This document shows positions 8,439 to 17,553 of a DNA stretch of 37,913 nt, one piece after another (position 1 is the stretch's first letter; every line of letters begins with the position of its first letter). A model generated the notes under the pieces. It did not search any database. It worked only from the letters and a program-made list of their open reading frames with translations, and was not told the DNA's origin. Source of the stretch: an uncultured Clostridia bacterium (GTDB lineage Bacteria; Bacillota; Clostridia; TANB77; CAG-508). A program made the translations under genes and the position numbers. Where the stretch lies: contig CANQWH010000006.1 in the NCBI GenBank assembly GCA_947627495.1, positions 1 through 37,913 on the forward strand, given 5' to 3'.

Positions 8439-10613
8439 TTAAATTTTAACAAGTTTTGCAACTAAAATCGTCATATCATCCTTAGAAATTCCATATCCAT
8501 TATCTATTGATTCTTGTAAAATAATATCTGCAATTTTTTGTACATCTTCTGTCTTCATATTTTCTAATAATTCTTTTAACCATAATTCTTTATTTTTATA
8601 TTGTGTATTTGATTCTAATATTCCATCACTACACATTATAATTATATCATTTTCCTTTAAGTCTTTATCATATACAACTAAGTCTATTTTATCCAGTACC
8701 CCTGCTGGAAATGATACTGCTTTTACTATTTCAACATTATTGTTTGATTTTATAAAAGTAGGACATGCTCCATTCTTCACAAATTCTATATTTCCATTAC
8801 TTAAATCTATTATAGAAATATCTATTGTAGCATATGTCTCATCATTTGAATTTAAATTTACTGCTGAATTTATTAAACCTATTGAAATATCTTTATCAAA
8901 CCCACTTGTTAAAAGTCTTTTAAGCATCTGTATAACTATTGTACTACTTTTTTTGGCTTTTTCTCCAGACCCCATTCCATCACTTATTGCCATCATGTAT
9001 TTTCCATCATTTAATTTTGTTCTTATATTGCTGTCGCCAGAAACCTCACTATTTTTTTTAGTAGCTTGTGCTGTTCCCATAACTAATTTATATTTTTGTT
9101 CCATTTTCTCTTCTTTTTCTTGTGATTTTATATCATCTGCTAATGATGAAATAACCTTTGAAACTCCACCTAGCTGATTTGCTAAAACTTTTTTATTATT
9201 TGCTTCTTTATGTTTCCAAATTGTATTTAATTTATTTATTCTATATGTGCTATTCAAAACTTTTACTATTTGTTCTAATGCTTCTTCGGCACTATCTTTT
9301 ACTAGTTTATAATTGTTTACTGTTTCTAATATGTTAACTAATTCATCACTATTTATTTCTTCTTTTTCCTCTAAAATATTATATACATTACCTAGTATTT
9401 CATCATCATTTAATAAAATATCATCATATAATAGGTTGTCCTCTATATCTTCTAAATTATTTAAAACTTCTTCTTTAAAACTTTTTTTACTCTCATCTTC
9501 AATTTTTTCATCTAATGTATCTTTAGCTGAATCATTATAACTTCTCGCCATTTGAAGTATTGTTTCTGAAACACTATTTAATTTATTAGCAGTCTTTTTC
9601 TTTTCTTCTATTACTCCAGCTGTTGTTGGAAGACATTTAGTCTGATTTATAATTTCAGTTATATCTATATGAACCTCTTTTGGAATTACAAGTAATCCTA
9701 AAGATGCAATTAATATTTCTCTAATTGTTATTATTGGTACAGTATTGCCATTTGCAACATATGTTAAAATAGCATTTCCTGCACAGAAACCTATTATTAC
9801 TCCTATTTTACCTAGCTTGTTTAATATTCCAGCAATCATTCCTGAAATTGCATAAGATGCAACTAATACAGGGCTAGTAGAATTTATTATACCAAGCACC
9901 ATTCCTATTGTAATGCCAGCAGTTCCACCAACTAACATTCCATTTTTCCAACCTAAGAATAATACAATCATTATACTGAATATGTTTGTTAAGGATAAAC
10001 CAAATACATGCAATTTACTAAATGCACATAAAGCAATTGAAACTATTAAACTGGCTCCCATTACTTCTTCTATTGAAAACGCTTTTTTTATCCCAAATTG
10101 TCTTATTACAATTATTGAATTTGAAAAAATTTTATAGAAAATATATGTAATTATTCCTAGCATTATACTTGATATTAAATCATACACTAAAAAAATTGTA
10201 AAAAACATTTTACTGGCTTGTACCAAAAATGCTGAAATTGCAATATAAATTCCCAATTTTTGCTGTTCATTTTTATTTGGTTCTTGTATTCTTGGTCTGA
10301 ATGTTAAAACCATTGCTATGAATAAAAGAGAACTTATTAGAAATGAAAGTAATCCATTTAATCCAAATCCTATAAAAGTTCCTATTGTCACTGCAATATA
10401 TAAAATTCCTACTGGGACCCTATTACTACAAACCGCTGCAAATATAGCTAGTCCAAATGGTGCTATTTCTTTATTAAAGCCAACCATTGAAACTAAAAAC
10501 GATATGGCATATAAAACTATATCGTTTATCGAAAACAGATTTTTTATTTGTATTTTCCTTTTTTCTTTATTTTCTTGTTTTTCTACACTATCCTCAATAA
10601 CATTTTGAAACAT
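8439..10613 (-). CDS. spoIIE: SpoIIE, stage II sporulation phosphatase
   Basis: Membrane PP2C-type serine phosphatase that dephosphorylates SpoIIAA to activate sigma-F in the forespore and takes part in polar division. The protein has a short cytoplasmic start, about ten membrane segments (residues 30-310), a central regulatory region (about 320-500) and a C-terminal PP2C domain. The domain shows the conserved SDGMGSGEKA, GACPTFIK, FPAGVLD and IMCSDGILE motifs, so it appears catalytically complete. The ORF-track start (10622) touches AGAGAGG; the in-frame ATG at 10613 (MFQNVIED) has about 9 bases of spacing and is preferred, giving about 724 residues. It has its own Spo0A-type promoter and follows a terminator. 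Confidence 0.95.
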   Translation of the reverse strand: MFQNVIEDSVEKQENKEKRKIQIKNLFSINDIVLYAISFLVSMVGFNKEIAPFGLAIFAAVCSNRVPVGILYIAVTIGTFIGFGLNGLLSFLISSLLFIAMVLTFRPRIQEPNKNEQQKLGIYIAISAFLVQASKMFFTIFLVYDLISSIMLGIITYIFYKIFSNSIIVIRQFGIKKAFSIEEVMGASLIVSIALCAFSKLHVFGLSLTNIFSIMIVLFLGWKNGMLVGGTAGITIGMVLGIINSTSPVLVASYAISGMIAGILNKLGKIGVIIGFCAGNAILTYVANGNTVPIITIREILIASLGLLVIPKEVHIDITEIINQTKCLPTTAGVIEEKKKTANKLNSVSETILQMARSYNDSAKDTLDEKIEDESKKSFKEEVLNNLEDIEDNLLYDDILLNDDEILGNVYNILEEKEEINSDELVNILETVNNYKLVKDSAEEALEQIVKVLNSTYRINKLNTIWKHKEANNKKVLANQLGGVSKVISSLADDIKSQEKEEKMEQKYKLVMGTAQATKKNSEVSGDSNIRTKLNDGKYMMAISDGMGSGEKAKKSSTIVIQMLKRLLTSGFDKDISIGLINSAVNLNSNDETYATIDISIIDLSNGNIEFVKNGACPTFIKSNNNVEIVKAVSFPAGVLDKIDLVVYDKDLKENDIIIMCSDGILESNTQYKNKELWLKELLENMKTEDVQKIADIILQESIDNGYGISKDDMTILVAKLVKI

Positions 10614-10649
10614 TTTTTTCATCCTCTCTTATATGTGTTGCTATTATTT

Positions 10650-10682
10650 ATTATAGTACTTCTTTTATAATTTTTTTGTCAA
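10650..10682 (-). promoter_or_regulatory. spoIIE promoter with 21-bp spacing and Spo0A-box-like sequence
   Basis: On the minus strand TTGACA (10677-10682) and TATAAT (10650-10655) are separated by 21 bases. The opposite strand of the -35 region reads TTTTGTCAAAT, close to the Spo0A box TTTGTCRAA. In Bacillus subtilis the spoIIE promoter likewise has 21-bp spacing and is activated by Spo0A~P bound at the -35. Confidence 0.75.
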
Positions 10683-10723
10683 ATTTAGTATGTTATTAAA
10701 AAAAGTTTTTTACAATATTCAAC

Positions 10724-10756
10724 AAAATGGGTGGTAAAATTTATCCCACCCATTTT
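10724..10756 (-). terminator. Terminator after gdpP
   Basis: Perfect 11-bp stem AAAATGGGTGG / CCACCCATTTT with an 11-base loop lies 13 bases after the gdpP stop on the minus strand and is followed by a T-rich tail. It isolates gdpP from spoIIE. Confidence 0.8.
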
Positions 10757-10769
10757 TATTTTTCCTTTG

Positions 10770-12773
10770 TTATACATTATTTTCAGTGAAATATTCATTA
10801 ATTCGTATAATTAGTTCTGTTTTTGCTTCTTCCATTGTAAGTCCCTCTAATTGAGCTCCTGCAAGAGTTATATGTCCTCCGCCTCCTAATTTTTCAAGTA
10901 TTACTTGAACATTTATATCTCCAATTGAACGTCCACTTATACAAATTTTATCTCCCATATGTCCTAGAACAAATGATGCAGTTATATCACTTATTGTTAA
11001 TAATTCATCTGCTGCTTTTGCACAAATTAAGTTAGCATTTTTATCCTTTTCATCATATATAGATATTCCTATTGTACCATTTACAACTTCTGCATTCTTT
11101 ACTATATCTGCTATTACTGTATAGCTTTCCAAATCACTTTGAAACCATTTTTTTACTTTTATTATATCTATACCATATTTTCTTAAATATGCTGCTGCTT
11201 CAAATGTTCTTACACCTGTTTTAAATGTAAAATTCTTTGTATCCATCATGATTCCTGCATATAAGCTCTCCGCTTCTATTTGTTCCAATGTAACTTCTGT
11301 ATTTGCATATTCAACTATCTCTGTAACTAATTCTGCTGCTGAAGATGCATATGCTTCATGAAATGTTAATATTGCATTTTCTATAAAATCTTCTGATTTT
11401 CTATGATGGTCTATTACAACTATTTTTTCTGTTTTTTCTAATAATTCTGGAACTTCTACATAGCTTCTTTTATGTGTATCTACTACTATTAATACCGTAT
11501 TTGGTAAAATTACACTAATTGCTTGATTTTTATCTATTATAACATCATTGTATCCTTGTTGTTTTAGTGTATTAATAAAATTTTCTAATGATAAACCATA
11601 TGTATTGTTTACAATATATGCATCTTTTCCCAAAGTTTTAGCTAACCTATATATTCCCAAACTTGAACCTATTGAATCTATATCTCCATTTAAATGCCCC
11701 ATTACCATTACATTATCTGCTTTTTGTATCAATTCTTCTAACGCATGTGATACAACTCTTGCCTTTACTTTAGTTCTCTTTTCTACTTCCTGAGTTTTAC
11801 CTCCAAAGAAACTATATTTTCCTTCTTTTCTAATTACCGCTTGGTCTCCACCTCTACCAAGTGCGATATCCATAGCTACCATTGCGGATTCATATTTTTC
11901 GTAATCAGTTTCTCCTTCATTAGAAATAGCTATACTTAATGTTATTGGCATTCCTTCATCTGTTTCTATTTCTTTCATTTCATCTAATATAGTAAATTTA
12001 TTGTTTTCCATTTCTGCTAGATACTGTTGTTCAAAAACAAATACATAAGTATCCCTTTCTTTTTTTATCATTACACCACCAGATAAACTAGCCCACTCAT
12101 ATAATTTTTTTTCAATTTCTGCTAATATCTGTGGTTTTCTTTCTTCTGATAATCTTTGTATTATTTCTTCATAGTTATCTATCATAACTATTCCCATACA
12201 GGTAATTGCATTATTATATTTTTGCATTAATTCAATTTGTTCTGTATGATTAATAAAATATAAAATTATCATGTATTTTGCTTCTTTTTTTCTTTCTTTT
12301 TTTCTAATTTTTACATAGTCTCCTATTACATGATAAATATTATCGCCAATTGTAACTTGCTTATCTACTTTTAAATTTCCATTTTGAATTTCTAGTTTTA
12401 TTTCTTTAGCTAAATCATCTATATATGCATTTATTCCAACATTTGCAAATTCTTTGTTAAACGTTGAACTCCTATATATTACATTTCCATTTGTTTCTAA
12501 TATTAATAATGGGAATGGTGAATTTATTAATGTGTTTTTTGCAGCTGAATCAACAGAAAGAGTTAATTCATTTATATAACTTGAAAGTTCACCCTTTCTT
12601 TTGTTATACACCCATATAGTGTATGCTATTATGCCTATATATAGTATAATTGATGGAATTATTAATATTACATTGCTTATGCAAATTACTATAAGTAATA
12701 AAGCAATTATTACTAGATATATTTTTGTCTTGGACTCTACGTTTTCTAATGCTTTTATATTATAATTAGACAT
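10770..12773 (-). CDS. gdpP: GdpP-type cyclic di-AMP phosphodiesterase
   Basis: A 667-residue membrane protein that hydrolyses c-di-AMP to pApA. Order of parts: two membrane segments (about 18-55), a PAS-like domain (about 70-155), a degenerate GGDEF domain (about 180-320, with GRGGDQ in place of GGDEF), a DHH domain and a DHHA1 domain. DHH motifs are present: GHLNGDIDSIGS, VVDTHKRS, VIDHHRKSEDF and MMDTKNF; DHHA1 has GGGGHITLAGA. The usual HKNPDMDS block is HLNGDIDS here, keeping the metal-binding His and Asp residues. It has its own sigma-A promoter. The length matches the family. Confidence 0.93.
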   Translation of the reverse strand: MSNYNIKALENVESKTKIYLVIIALLLIVICISNVILIIPSIILYIGIIAYTIWVYNKRKGELSSYINELTLSVDSAAKNTLINSPFPLLILETNGNVIYRSSTFNKEFANVGINAYIDDLAKEIKLEIQNGNLKVDKQVTIGDNIYHVIGDYVKIRKKERKKEAKYMIILYFINHTEQIELMQKYNNAITCMGIVMIDNYEEIIQRLSEERKPQILAEIEKKLYEWASLSGGVMIKKERDTYVFVFEQQYLAEMENNKFTILDEMKEIETDEGMPITLSIAISNEGETDYEKYESAMVAMDIALGRGGDQAVIRKEGKYSFFGGKTQEVEKRTKVKARVVSHALEELIQKADNVMVMGHLNGDIDSIGSSLGIYRLAKTLGKDAYIVNNTYGLSLENFINTLKQQGYNDVIIDKNQAISVILPNTVLIVVDTHKRSYVEVPELLEKTEKIVVIDHHRKSEDFIENAILTFHEAYASSAAELVTEIVEYANTEVTLEQIEAESLYAGIMMDTKNFTFKTGVRTFEAAAYLRKYGIDIIKVKKWFQSDLESYTVIADIVKNAEVVNGTIGISIYDEKDKNANLICAKAADELLTISDITASFVLGHMGDKICISGRSIGDINVQVILEKLGGGGHITLAGAQLEGLTMEEAKTELIIRINEYFTENNV

Positions 12774-12802
12774 AAATTTTTTCTCTCCTTTAAACTCTTT
12801 TT

Positions 12803-12831
12803 ATTTTACTGCAAAAAGCCAATTTTGTCAA
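12803..12831 (-). promoter_or_regulatory. gdpP promoter
   Basis: On the minus strand TTGACA (12826-12831), 17 bases, TAAAAT (12803-12808), about 30 bases before the gdpP ATG. Confidence 0.6.
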
Positions 12832-12859
12832 CTATTTCCAAGACTTTTACCTACTTACA

Positions 12860-13040
12860 GTTATAATTCACGGCCCATTATATGCACAAAGTAGCCAAAC
12901 GCAGGAGTTCTATATTTTTTAAAAATTGAAGACCTCCGAAAAGCATTGAAGGCAATCGCCAGCCTTAAGTTCAATTTATAAAAATATAAAAACTCCTTTA
13001 GAGTTTGGCGGACTTTATAGTACAAGCCGTGAATAGTACC
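12860..13040. repeat. Dispersed hairpin element, copy A
   Basis: A 181-bp non-coding element in the divergent gdpP/DUF4912 gap. Its ends are inverted: ATTCACGGC at 12866-12874 and GCCGTGAAT at 13026-13034. Inside are AAAGTAGCCAAACGCAGGAG and a matching inverted arm around TTTGGCGGACTTT. Within those lies a stem (AAATTGAA / TTCAATTT) topped by a GC-richer apex of about 40 bases. It shares ends and subterminal arms with copy B at 37.4 kb. No ORF is apparent. With a promoter and the gene leaders it accounts for the 396-base gap 12774-13169. Confidence 0.8.
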
Positions 13041-13099
13041 TTCAATAATTAATACTAATATAAATTAAAACTTTTTTTTCATTTTTTTCCATTTTTCTA

Positions 13100-13128
13100 T
13101 TGAATTTATTTTGTTTTTGATATACTAT
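13100..13128 (+). promoter_or_regulatory. Probable promoter of the DUF4912 gene
   Basis: TTGAAT (13100-13105), 17 bases, TACTAT (13123-13128), about 41 bases before the ATG with AAGGAGG. Several AT-rich alternatives for the -10 lie close by. Confidence 0.4.
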
Positions 13129-13169
13129 ATTATATAATAATGAATAATATTTACTAAGGAGGATTTTTA

Positions 13170-14141
13170 ATGCCAAGAAAAACTAATGACTTAATAAAAG
13201 AAGAACAAATTCATAAAAAATCTACAGCAAAAAAGACAAAAATTAACGCAAAAAAAACTACGGCTCCAACCAGTTCAATAACTAATAATATTGAAACAAA
13301 CGACAATTCTGTAGATTCAAATTACTCAAAAAAAGATGTTAATAAAAACGCTCTATCTAATAAAAATGCAAATTCAAAAAAATCTTCCAGTTCAAAGGAT
13401 ACTACTGCTAAAAATGATAGTAAGAAATCAACTAATACGAAAAAAAATACTACTAAAAGAACAACCAAAAAAACAAAAGATACAAAAAAAACTAAAAATA
13501 AAATATCAAAAACAACTAACCGTACCAAAAATGTCAATTCAAAAAATACAAAAAGCAAAACATCTAAAACAGTAGATATTATAGAGTATTATGATTTGCC
13601 ATATAGATATAATCAAACTGTTGTTAAAATTTTAGCCCAAACACCTACTACTCTTTTTGTTTACTGGGATATTTCTGATAGTGATAGAGAAAAATATGTA
13701 GAGCAATATGGCAAACATTTCTTTGAAAATACTATCCCTGTGCTCATAGTTCACAATAAAACTATGAACTACTCTTTCGAAATTGAAATTAATGATTTTG
13801 CTAATAGTTGGTATTTTAATGTAAATGATGCAAAATGTGAATATGAAATTGAACTAGGAAGACGTGCAAAACCTGCCACAATTACAATACCAAATAATTA
13901 TATGTATGTTGCTTCTTCTAATACAATTGAAGCACCTAACAATCATATTTTATTTGAGAAAAATCAAAAAACATTATTCTTTAGAAATATAAAAACTAAT
14001 AATACATTTTCTAAAAATGTTTCTCATTTTGAATTTATAAAATATATTGGTAGAATATATAATATTTATGATGTTTATAAAAAAATATATAAGAATGAAG
14101 AATTGCAGGATTTAGAACATAATCCTACCTCAAAATTTTAA
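13170..14141 (+). CDS. Lys/Thr-rich DUF4912 protein
   Basis: A 323-residue two-part protein. Residues 1 to about 132 are low-complexity, dominated by Lys, Thr, Ser and Asn (for example TKKNTTKRTTKKTKDTKK), strongly basic and probably disordered. Residues about 138-300 form a DUF4912 domain (EYYDLPYRYNQTVVKILAQTP, LFVYWDISDSDREKY, NSWYFNVNDA). DUF4912 proteins commonly sit next to GH57 branching enzymes, as here, so a role in glycogen or another alpha-glucan is likely by context. The basic tail could bind an anionic polymer such as nucleic acid; that is inference. No signal peptide. The GH57 gene follows after 82 bases. Confidence 0.85.
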   Translation: MPRKTNDLIKEEQIHKKSTAKKTKINAKKTTAPTSSITNNIETNDNSVDSNYSKKDVNKNALSNKNANSKKSSSSKDTTAKNDSKKSTNTKKNTTKRTTKKTKDTKKTKNKISKTTNRTKNVNSKNTKSKTSKTVDIIEYYDLPYRYNQTVVKILAQTPTTLFVYWDISDSDREKYVEQYGKHFFENTIPVLIVHNKTMNYSFEIEINDFANSWYFNVNDAKCEYEIELGRRAKPATITIPNNYMYVASSNTIEAPNNHILFEKNQKTLFFRNIKTNNTFSKNVSHFEFIKYIGRIYNIYDVYKKIYKNEELQDLEHNPTSKF

Positions 14142-14149
14142 CAAATGAT

Positions 14150-14195
14150 TCTAGGGTGAAAAATAAGCTTCATCTTGCTTCTTTTTCACTCTAGA
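14150..14195 (+). other. Intergenic hairpin between the DUF4912 and GH57 genes
   Basis: TCTAGGGTGAAAAA pairs with TTTTTCACTCTAGA (13 of 14 positions), with an inner AAGC/GCTT. It is not followed by a clear T run, so it may be a weak terminator, a processing site or an attenuator that sets the ratio of the two genes. Confidence 0.5.
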
Positions 14196-14223
14196 TTTGT
14201 GTTAGAAAGGACTGATTTTTACA

Positions 14224-15816
14224 ATGGATAATCCAAAGGGATATGTAAGTTTTATCTTACATGCACATCTACCTTTTATACATCACCCTGAAAGTGAAGA
14301 TTATTTGGAAGAAGAATGGCTATTTGAAGCCATTTCTGAAACATACATTCCATTACTTACTAACTTTCAAAAATTAGAGGAAGAAAAAATAGATTTTAGG
14401 ATAACAATGACTCTTACCCCTCCTTTATTAAACATGTTAGATAACAAATTATTACAAAATAGGTACATAAAATATTTGAAAAAACATATTGAACTTTCAA
14501 AAAAAGAGGTTAAAAGGACAGCATATGATGCTAGATTAAATGAACTTTCTAAATACTATTTAAAACGCTATTCTAATGATTTGCACCTTTTTAAAGATGT
14601 ATATAATTGCAATTTAATTGCTCAGTTTAAACATTTCCAAGATATAGGTGTATTAGAAATTATAACTTGTGGAGCAACACATGGTTACTTTCCTATTTTA
14701 TATGTTAATGAGAAAACAATTAGGGCACAAATTGCCGTTGGAGTTGAAACTTATAAAAAATATTTTGGAAAACCTCCAAGAGGAATTTGGCTTCCTGAAT
14801 GTGGTTATGTTCACGAGGCGGACAAATATTTAAAGGAATTTGGAATTGAATATATTATAACTGAAAGCCATGGTATTTTGTATGCTGATCCTACTCCAGT
14901 ATTTGGTACTTTTGCACCAATTGTTTCTCCTGAAGGAATTGTTGCTTTTGGAAGAGACATAGAAAGTTCTAAACAAGTATGGAGTTCTGTATGTGGATAT
15001 CCTGGTGATTTTAACTACCGCGAATTTTATAGAGATATTGGTTATGATGCTGATTACGACTATATTAAACCATACATAGCAAAAAATGGAGCTAGAGTAA
15101 ATACTGGTATAAAATATCATAGAATTACATCTAAAGGTGAATTTAAAGATTATTATAATTTACAATGGGCAAAAGATTCTGCTGAAAAGCAAGCAGGTCA
15201 TTTTTTCGATTCAAGAGTTAAACAAATTAATGAATTATCTAATATAATGTCCCCTACCAAACCAATAATTGTTTGCCCTTATGATGCTGAACTTTATGGA
15301 CATTGGTGGTATGAAGGACCTTATTGGCTATACATTCTATTTAAGAAAATTTATTATGATAAATGTAACTTTAAACTAATAACACCTAGTGAATATATAG
15401 ATAAATTTCCTGAAATGCAAGTTTGCTCTCCTTGTATATCAAGTTGGGGTGCAAATGGTTATAGTGAAGTATGGCTTAATAGTTCAAATGATTATGTTCA
15501 TAGGCACTTACATGTTGCAGGAGATAGGATGGTTGAACTTGCTCATCTATATCCTAATGAGCAGGACAAGCTAAAAAAACAGGCTCTAAACCAATGTGCT
15601 AGAGAATTATTGCTTGCACAAAGCAGTGACTGGCTATTTATAATAACACATGGAACAATGGTTGATTACGCTAAAAAACGTATAAAAGAACATATTGGTC
15701 GATTTACTAAACTATATGAACAACTTAAAAATAATGAAGTTGATGAAAACTTCTTAAATAGCATATACAAGCAAGATTGTATCTTTCCAGAAATTGATTA
15801 TATGATTTATTATTAA
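14224..15816 (+). CDS. GH57 1,4-alpha-glucan branching enzyme (DUF1957 type)
   Basis: A 530-residue cytoplasmic glycoside hydrolase family 57 enzyme. Members of this subgroup form alpha-1,6 branches in glycogen-like glucans. Visible family motifs: HAHLPFIHHPE at the N-terminus, GATHGYFPI, GIWLPECGY with the nucleophile Glu (about residue 190), PYDAELYGHWWYEGP with the acid/base Asp (about 354), and the C-terminal helical DUF1957 part (SSDWLFIITHGTMVDYAKKRI). Length is typical. Probably cotranscribed with the DUF4912 gene. No other glycogen gene is in the window. Confidence 0.93.
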   Translation: MDNPKGYVSFILHAHLPFIHHPESEDYLEEEWLFEAISETYIPLLTNFQKLEEEKIDFRITMTLTPPLLNMLDNKLLQNRYIKYLKKHIELSKKEVKRTAYDARLNELSKYYLKRYSNDLHLFKDVYNCNLIAQFKHFQDIGVLEIITCGATHGYFPILYVNEKTIRAQIAVGVETYKKYFGKPPRGIWLPECGYVHEADKYLKEFGIEYIITESHGILYADPTPVFGTFAPIVSPEGIVAFGRDIESSKQVWSSVCGYPGDFNYREFYRDIGYDADYDYIKPYIAKNGARVNTGIKYHRITSKGEFKDYYNLQWAKDSAEKQAGHFFDSRVKQINELSNIMSPTKPIIVCPYDAELYGHWWYEGPYWLYILFKKIYYDKCNFKLITPSEYIDKFPEMQVCSPCISSWGANGYSEVWLNSSNDYVHRHLHVAGDRMVELAHLYPNEQDKLKKQALNQCARELLLAQSSDWLFIITHGTMVDYAKKRIKEHIGRFTKLYEQLKNNEVDENFLNSIYKQDCIFPEIDYMIYY

Positions 15817-15825
15817 GTAACACTT

Positions 15826-15898
15826 TTCCCTCCCATTCATAAAATATGTATATCTAACTTTTTTTAGTAGATACTATTTATGTATGGAGGGAATTTTT
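15826..15898 (+). promoter_or_regulatory. Hairpin holding the ytxC ribosome site
   Basis: TTCCCTCCCATTCATAAA (15826-15843) pairs with TTTATGTATGGAGGGAA (15877-15893), with one bulge and one mismatch. The 3' arm contains the Shine-Dalgarno GGAGGG and is followed directly by a run of T up to the TTG start. It is both a likely terminator for the GH57 gene and a block on ytxC translation from read-through RNA. Confidence 0.6.
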
Positions 15899-16756
15899 TT
15901 GTTTAAAAGTATTTGTATTAAAACTAATAACAAAGATATATCTGAATATATACTAAAAGAAGTTGAATATTTTGAACTTGAAGACATTTATGTCTCATGT
16001 TATAACTTTAAGCATTACAATAATATTATTATACATTATACAGGTAATAATACAGAACTATTTTTAAATAAAATTTCTGTTCTTTTATCATATGTTGTTA
16101 TAGACTTCTATGAACCTATTTTAATAAGAAAAATACTTAATTTAAATTATTTCTATTTTTCTAATGAAGAAAAAAAACAAATTTATAATTTATGTTTGAC
16201 AAATATAGATTTTTCAAATTCAATTACAATGCTAAACATTATTTCAAACGCCTTTTACAAATATTTTTTGGATAATAAATATGTTATAATAGATGGATTT
16301 ATTAGTTTTATGCTTAATGATTATATAAAAGAATTAGACTGTATTGTAGATATGTGTGTAAACAAATTTATTATAGATAAAGAATATAATGAATTTATAA
16401 GCCTACTAAAAGTATATATTCAAACAACTGAACCAAATTGTAATATTATTCATCTTATATATAGAAATCAAGAATCAATTCTTCTAGATTCTAATAAGAA
16501 TGTTATAAAATTTAACAATGAAATTATAAAACAAAAATATTTATCAGATATAAGCTTTTCCTCAAATGATCTTGCTCTAAATTCACTACTAACACTACTG
16601 CCAAATAAATTATATATACACATACTAGACAGTGAAGATGATTTTATTACTACTTTAAAATTGATATTTGAAAATAGAGTTATTATATGTACTGACTGTG
16701 ATTTATGTAACATATATAAATTAAATAAAATAAAACAAAAACATCCTATTGTATAA
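15899..16756 (+). CDS. ytxC: YtxC-like sporulation protein
   Basis: About 285 residues, similar in length and pattern to Bacillus subtilis YtxC, a sporulation-associated protein of unknown biochemical role. Typical blocks: YVIIDGFISFMLNDYIKELD, VNKFIIDKEYNEFISLLKVY and the EPNCNIIHLIYRNQESILLD strand region, ending in a Cys-containing segment (IICTDCDLCNIYKLNK). The ORF-track ATG at 15884 overlaps the Shine-Dalgarno GGAGGG and has no site of its own. The TTG at 15899 is 7 bases after GGAGGG and is the probable start. It lies downstream of the GH57 gene behind a terminator-like hairpin. It is likely to be made under sporulation control. Confidence 0.75.
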   Translation: MFKSICIKTNNKDISEYILKEVEYFELEDIYVSCYNFKHYNNIIIHYTGNNTELFLNKISVLLSYVVIDFYEPILIRKILNLNYFYFSNEEKKQIYNLCLTNIDFSNSITMLNIISNAFYKYFLDNKYVIIDGFISFMLNDYIKELDCIVDMCVNKFIIDKEYNEFISLLKVYIQTTEPNCNIIHLIYRNQESILLDSNKNVIKFNNEIIKQKYLSDISFSSNDLALNSLLTLLPNKLYIHILDSEDDFITTLKLIFENRVIICTDCDLCNIYKLNKIKQKHPIV

Positions 16757-16784
16757 TAAAAAATATTATAACATTTTAATTAAA

Positions 16785-16813
16785 TTGACATTATCTTTCT
16801 CATATGTTATAAG
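16785..16813 (+). promoter_or_regulatory. Promoter of the TraX-like gene
   Basis: TTGACA (16785-16790), 17 bases, TATAAG (16808-16813), about 30 bases before the ATG; AGGAG precedes the start. Confidence 0.65.
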
Positions 16814-16843
16814 TATTATATATTATAAATAGGAGATTTTTTT

Positions 16844-17536
16844 ATGAATGCTTTTGTTTTAAAAATTATTGCTTGTATTACAATGTTTATAGACCACATT
16901 GGATATGCAATTTTTAATGACACTTCATATTTTAATTATATTGGAAGAATTGCTTTCCCTATATTTTCTTTCCAAATTTCAGAAGGATACATTCATACAA
17001 AAAACCTAAAGAAATATTTAATTAGACTATTTATGTTTGCAATTATTTCTCAAATTCCCTATATGTTATTTACTTCAATTATTAATGATAATTGGGGATT
17101 AAATGTTATTTTCACATTGTTTTTTGGACTTATTTCAATTATTGCTTATGACAGATACAACAAATTTGTTGGTATTGTAGCATGTATTTTTCTTGGTATA
17201 ATATCTGAATTTTTACATTTTGATTATGGTTTTTATGGAGTAGCGGTAACACTTCTATTTTATGTGTTTAATACAAATAAAATACTTCTAATAATAAGTT
17301 TTTCTATTGCTACTATTGCTAAATATGGATATTCTATTTTATCATATTATAAATATGGACTTGCGGTTTTTAGAATTGCTTTTAGCTATTACGTGCCTTT
17401 TGTACTTTGTACTTTAGTTCCTCTTATTTTAATTTGTTTATACAATAAAAAGAAAGGGCCAAATTCTAGATATATTTTATATCTATTTTACCCTTTACAT
17501 ATGCTTTTAGTTTATACAATTAGTTTCATTATATAA
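16844..17536 (+). CDS. TraX-family membrane protein
   Basis: A 230-residue polytopic membrane protein of the TraX family. The family signature is clear at the start: LKIIACITMFIDHIGYAIF, followed by YIGRIAFPIFSFQISEGY and the KYLIRLFMFAIISQIPYMLF helix. About seven or eight membrane segments follow. In the F plasmid, TraX acetylates pilin; chromosomal Firmicute copies are of unknown substrate and probably act as acyltransferases on a surface component. It has its own promoter and converges with gpr, whose stop is 17 bases away. Confidence 0.9.
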   Translation: MNAFVLKIIACITMFIDHIGYAIFNDTSYFNYIGRIAFPIFSFQISEGYIHTKNLKKYLIRLFMFAIISQIPYMLFTSIINDNWGLNVIFTLFFGLISIIAYDRYNKFVGIVACIFLGIISEFLHFDYGFYGVAVTLLFYVFNTNKILLIISFSIATIAKYGYSILSYYKYGLAVFRIAFSYYVPFVLCTLVPLILICLYNKKKGPNSRYILYLFYPLHMLLVYTISFII

Positions 17537-17553
17537 AACTTTTCGTTACATTT

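Noticed and set aside
13322-13575. Alternative ORFs on both strands inside the Lys-rich part of the DUF4912 gene
   Set aside because: They are shadows of A-rich low-complexity coding sequence without ribosome sites.
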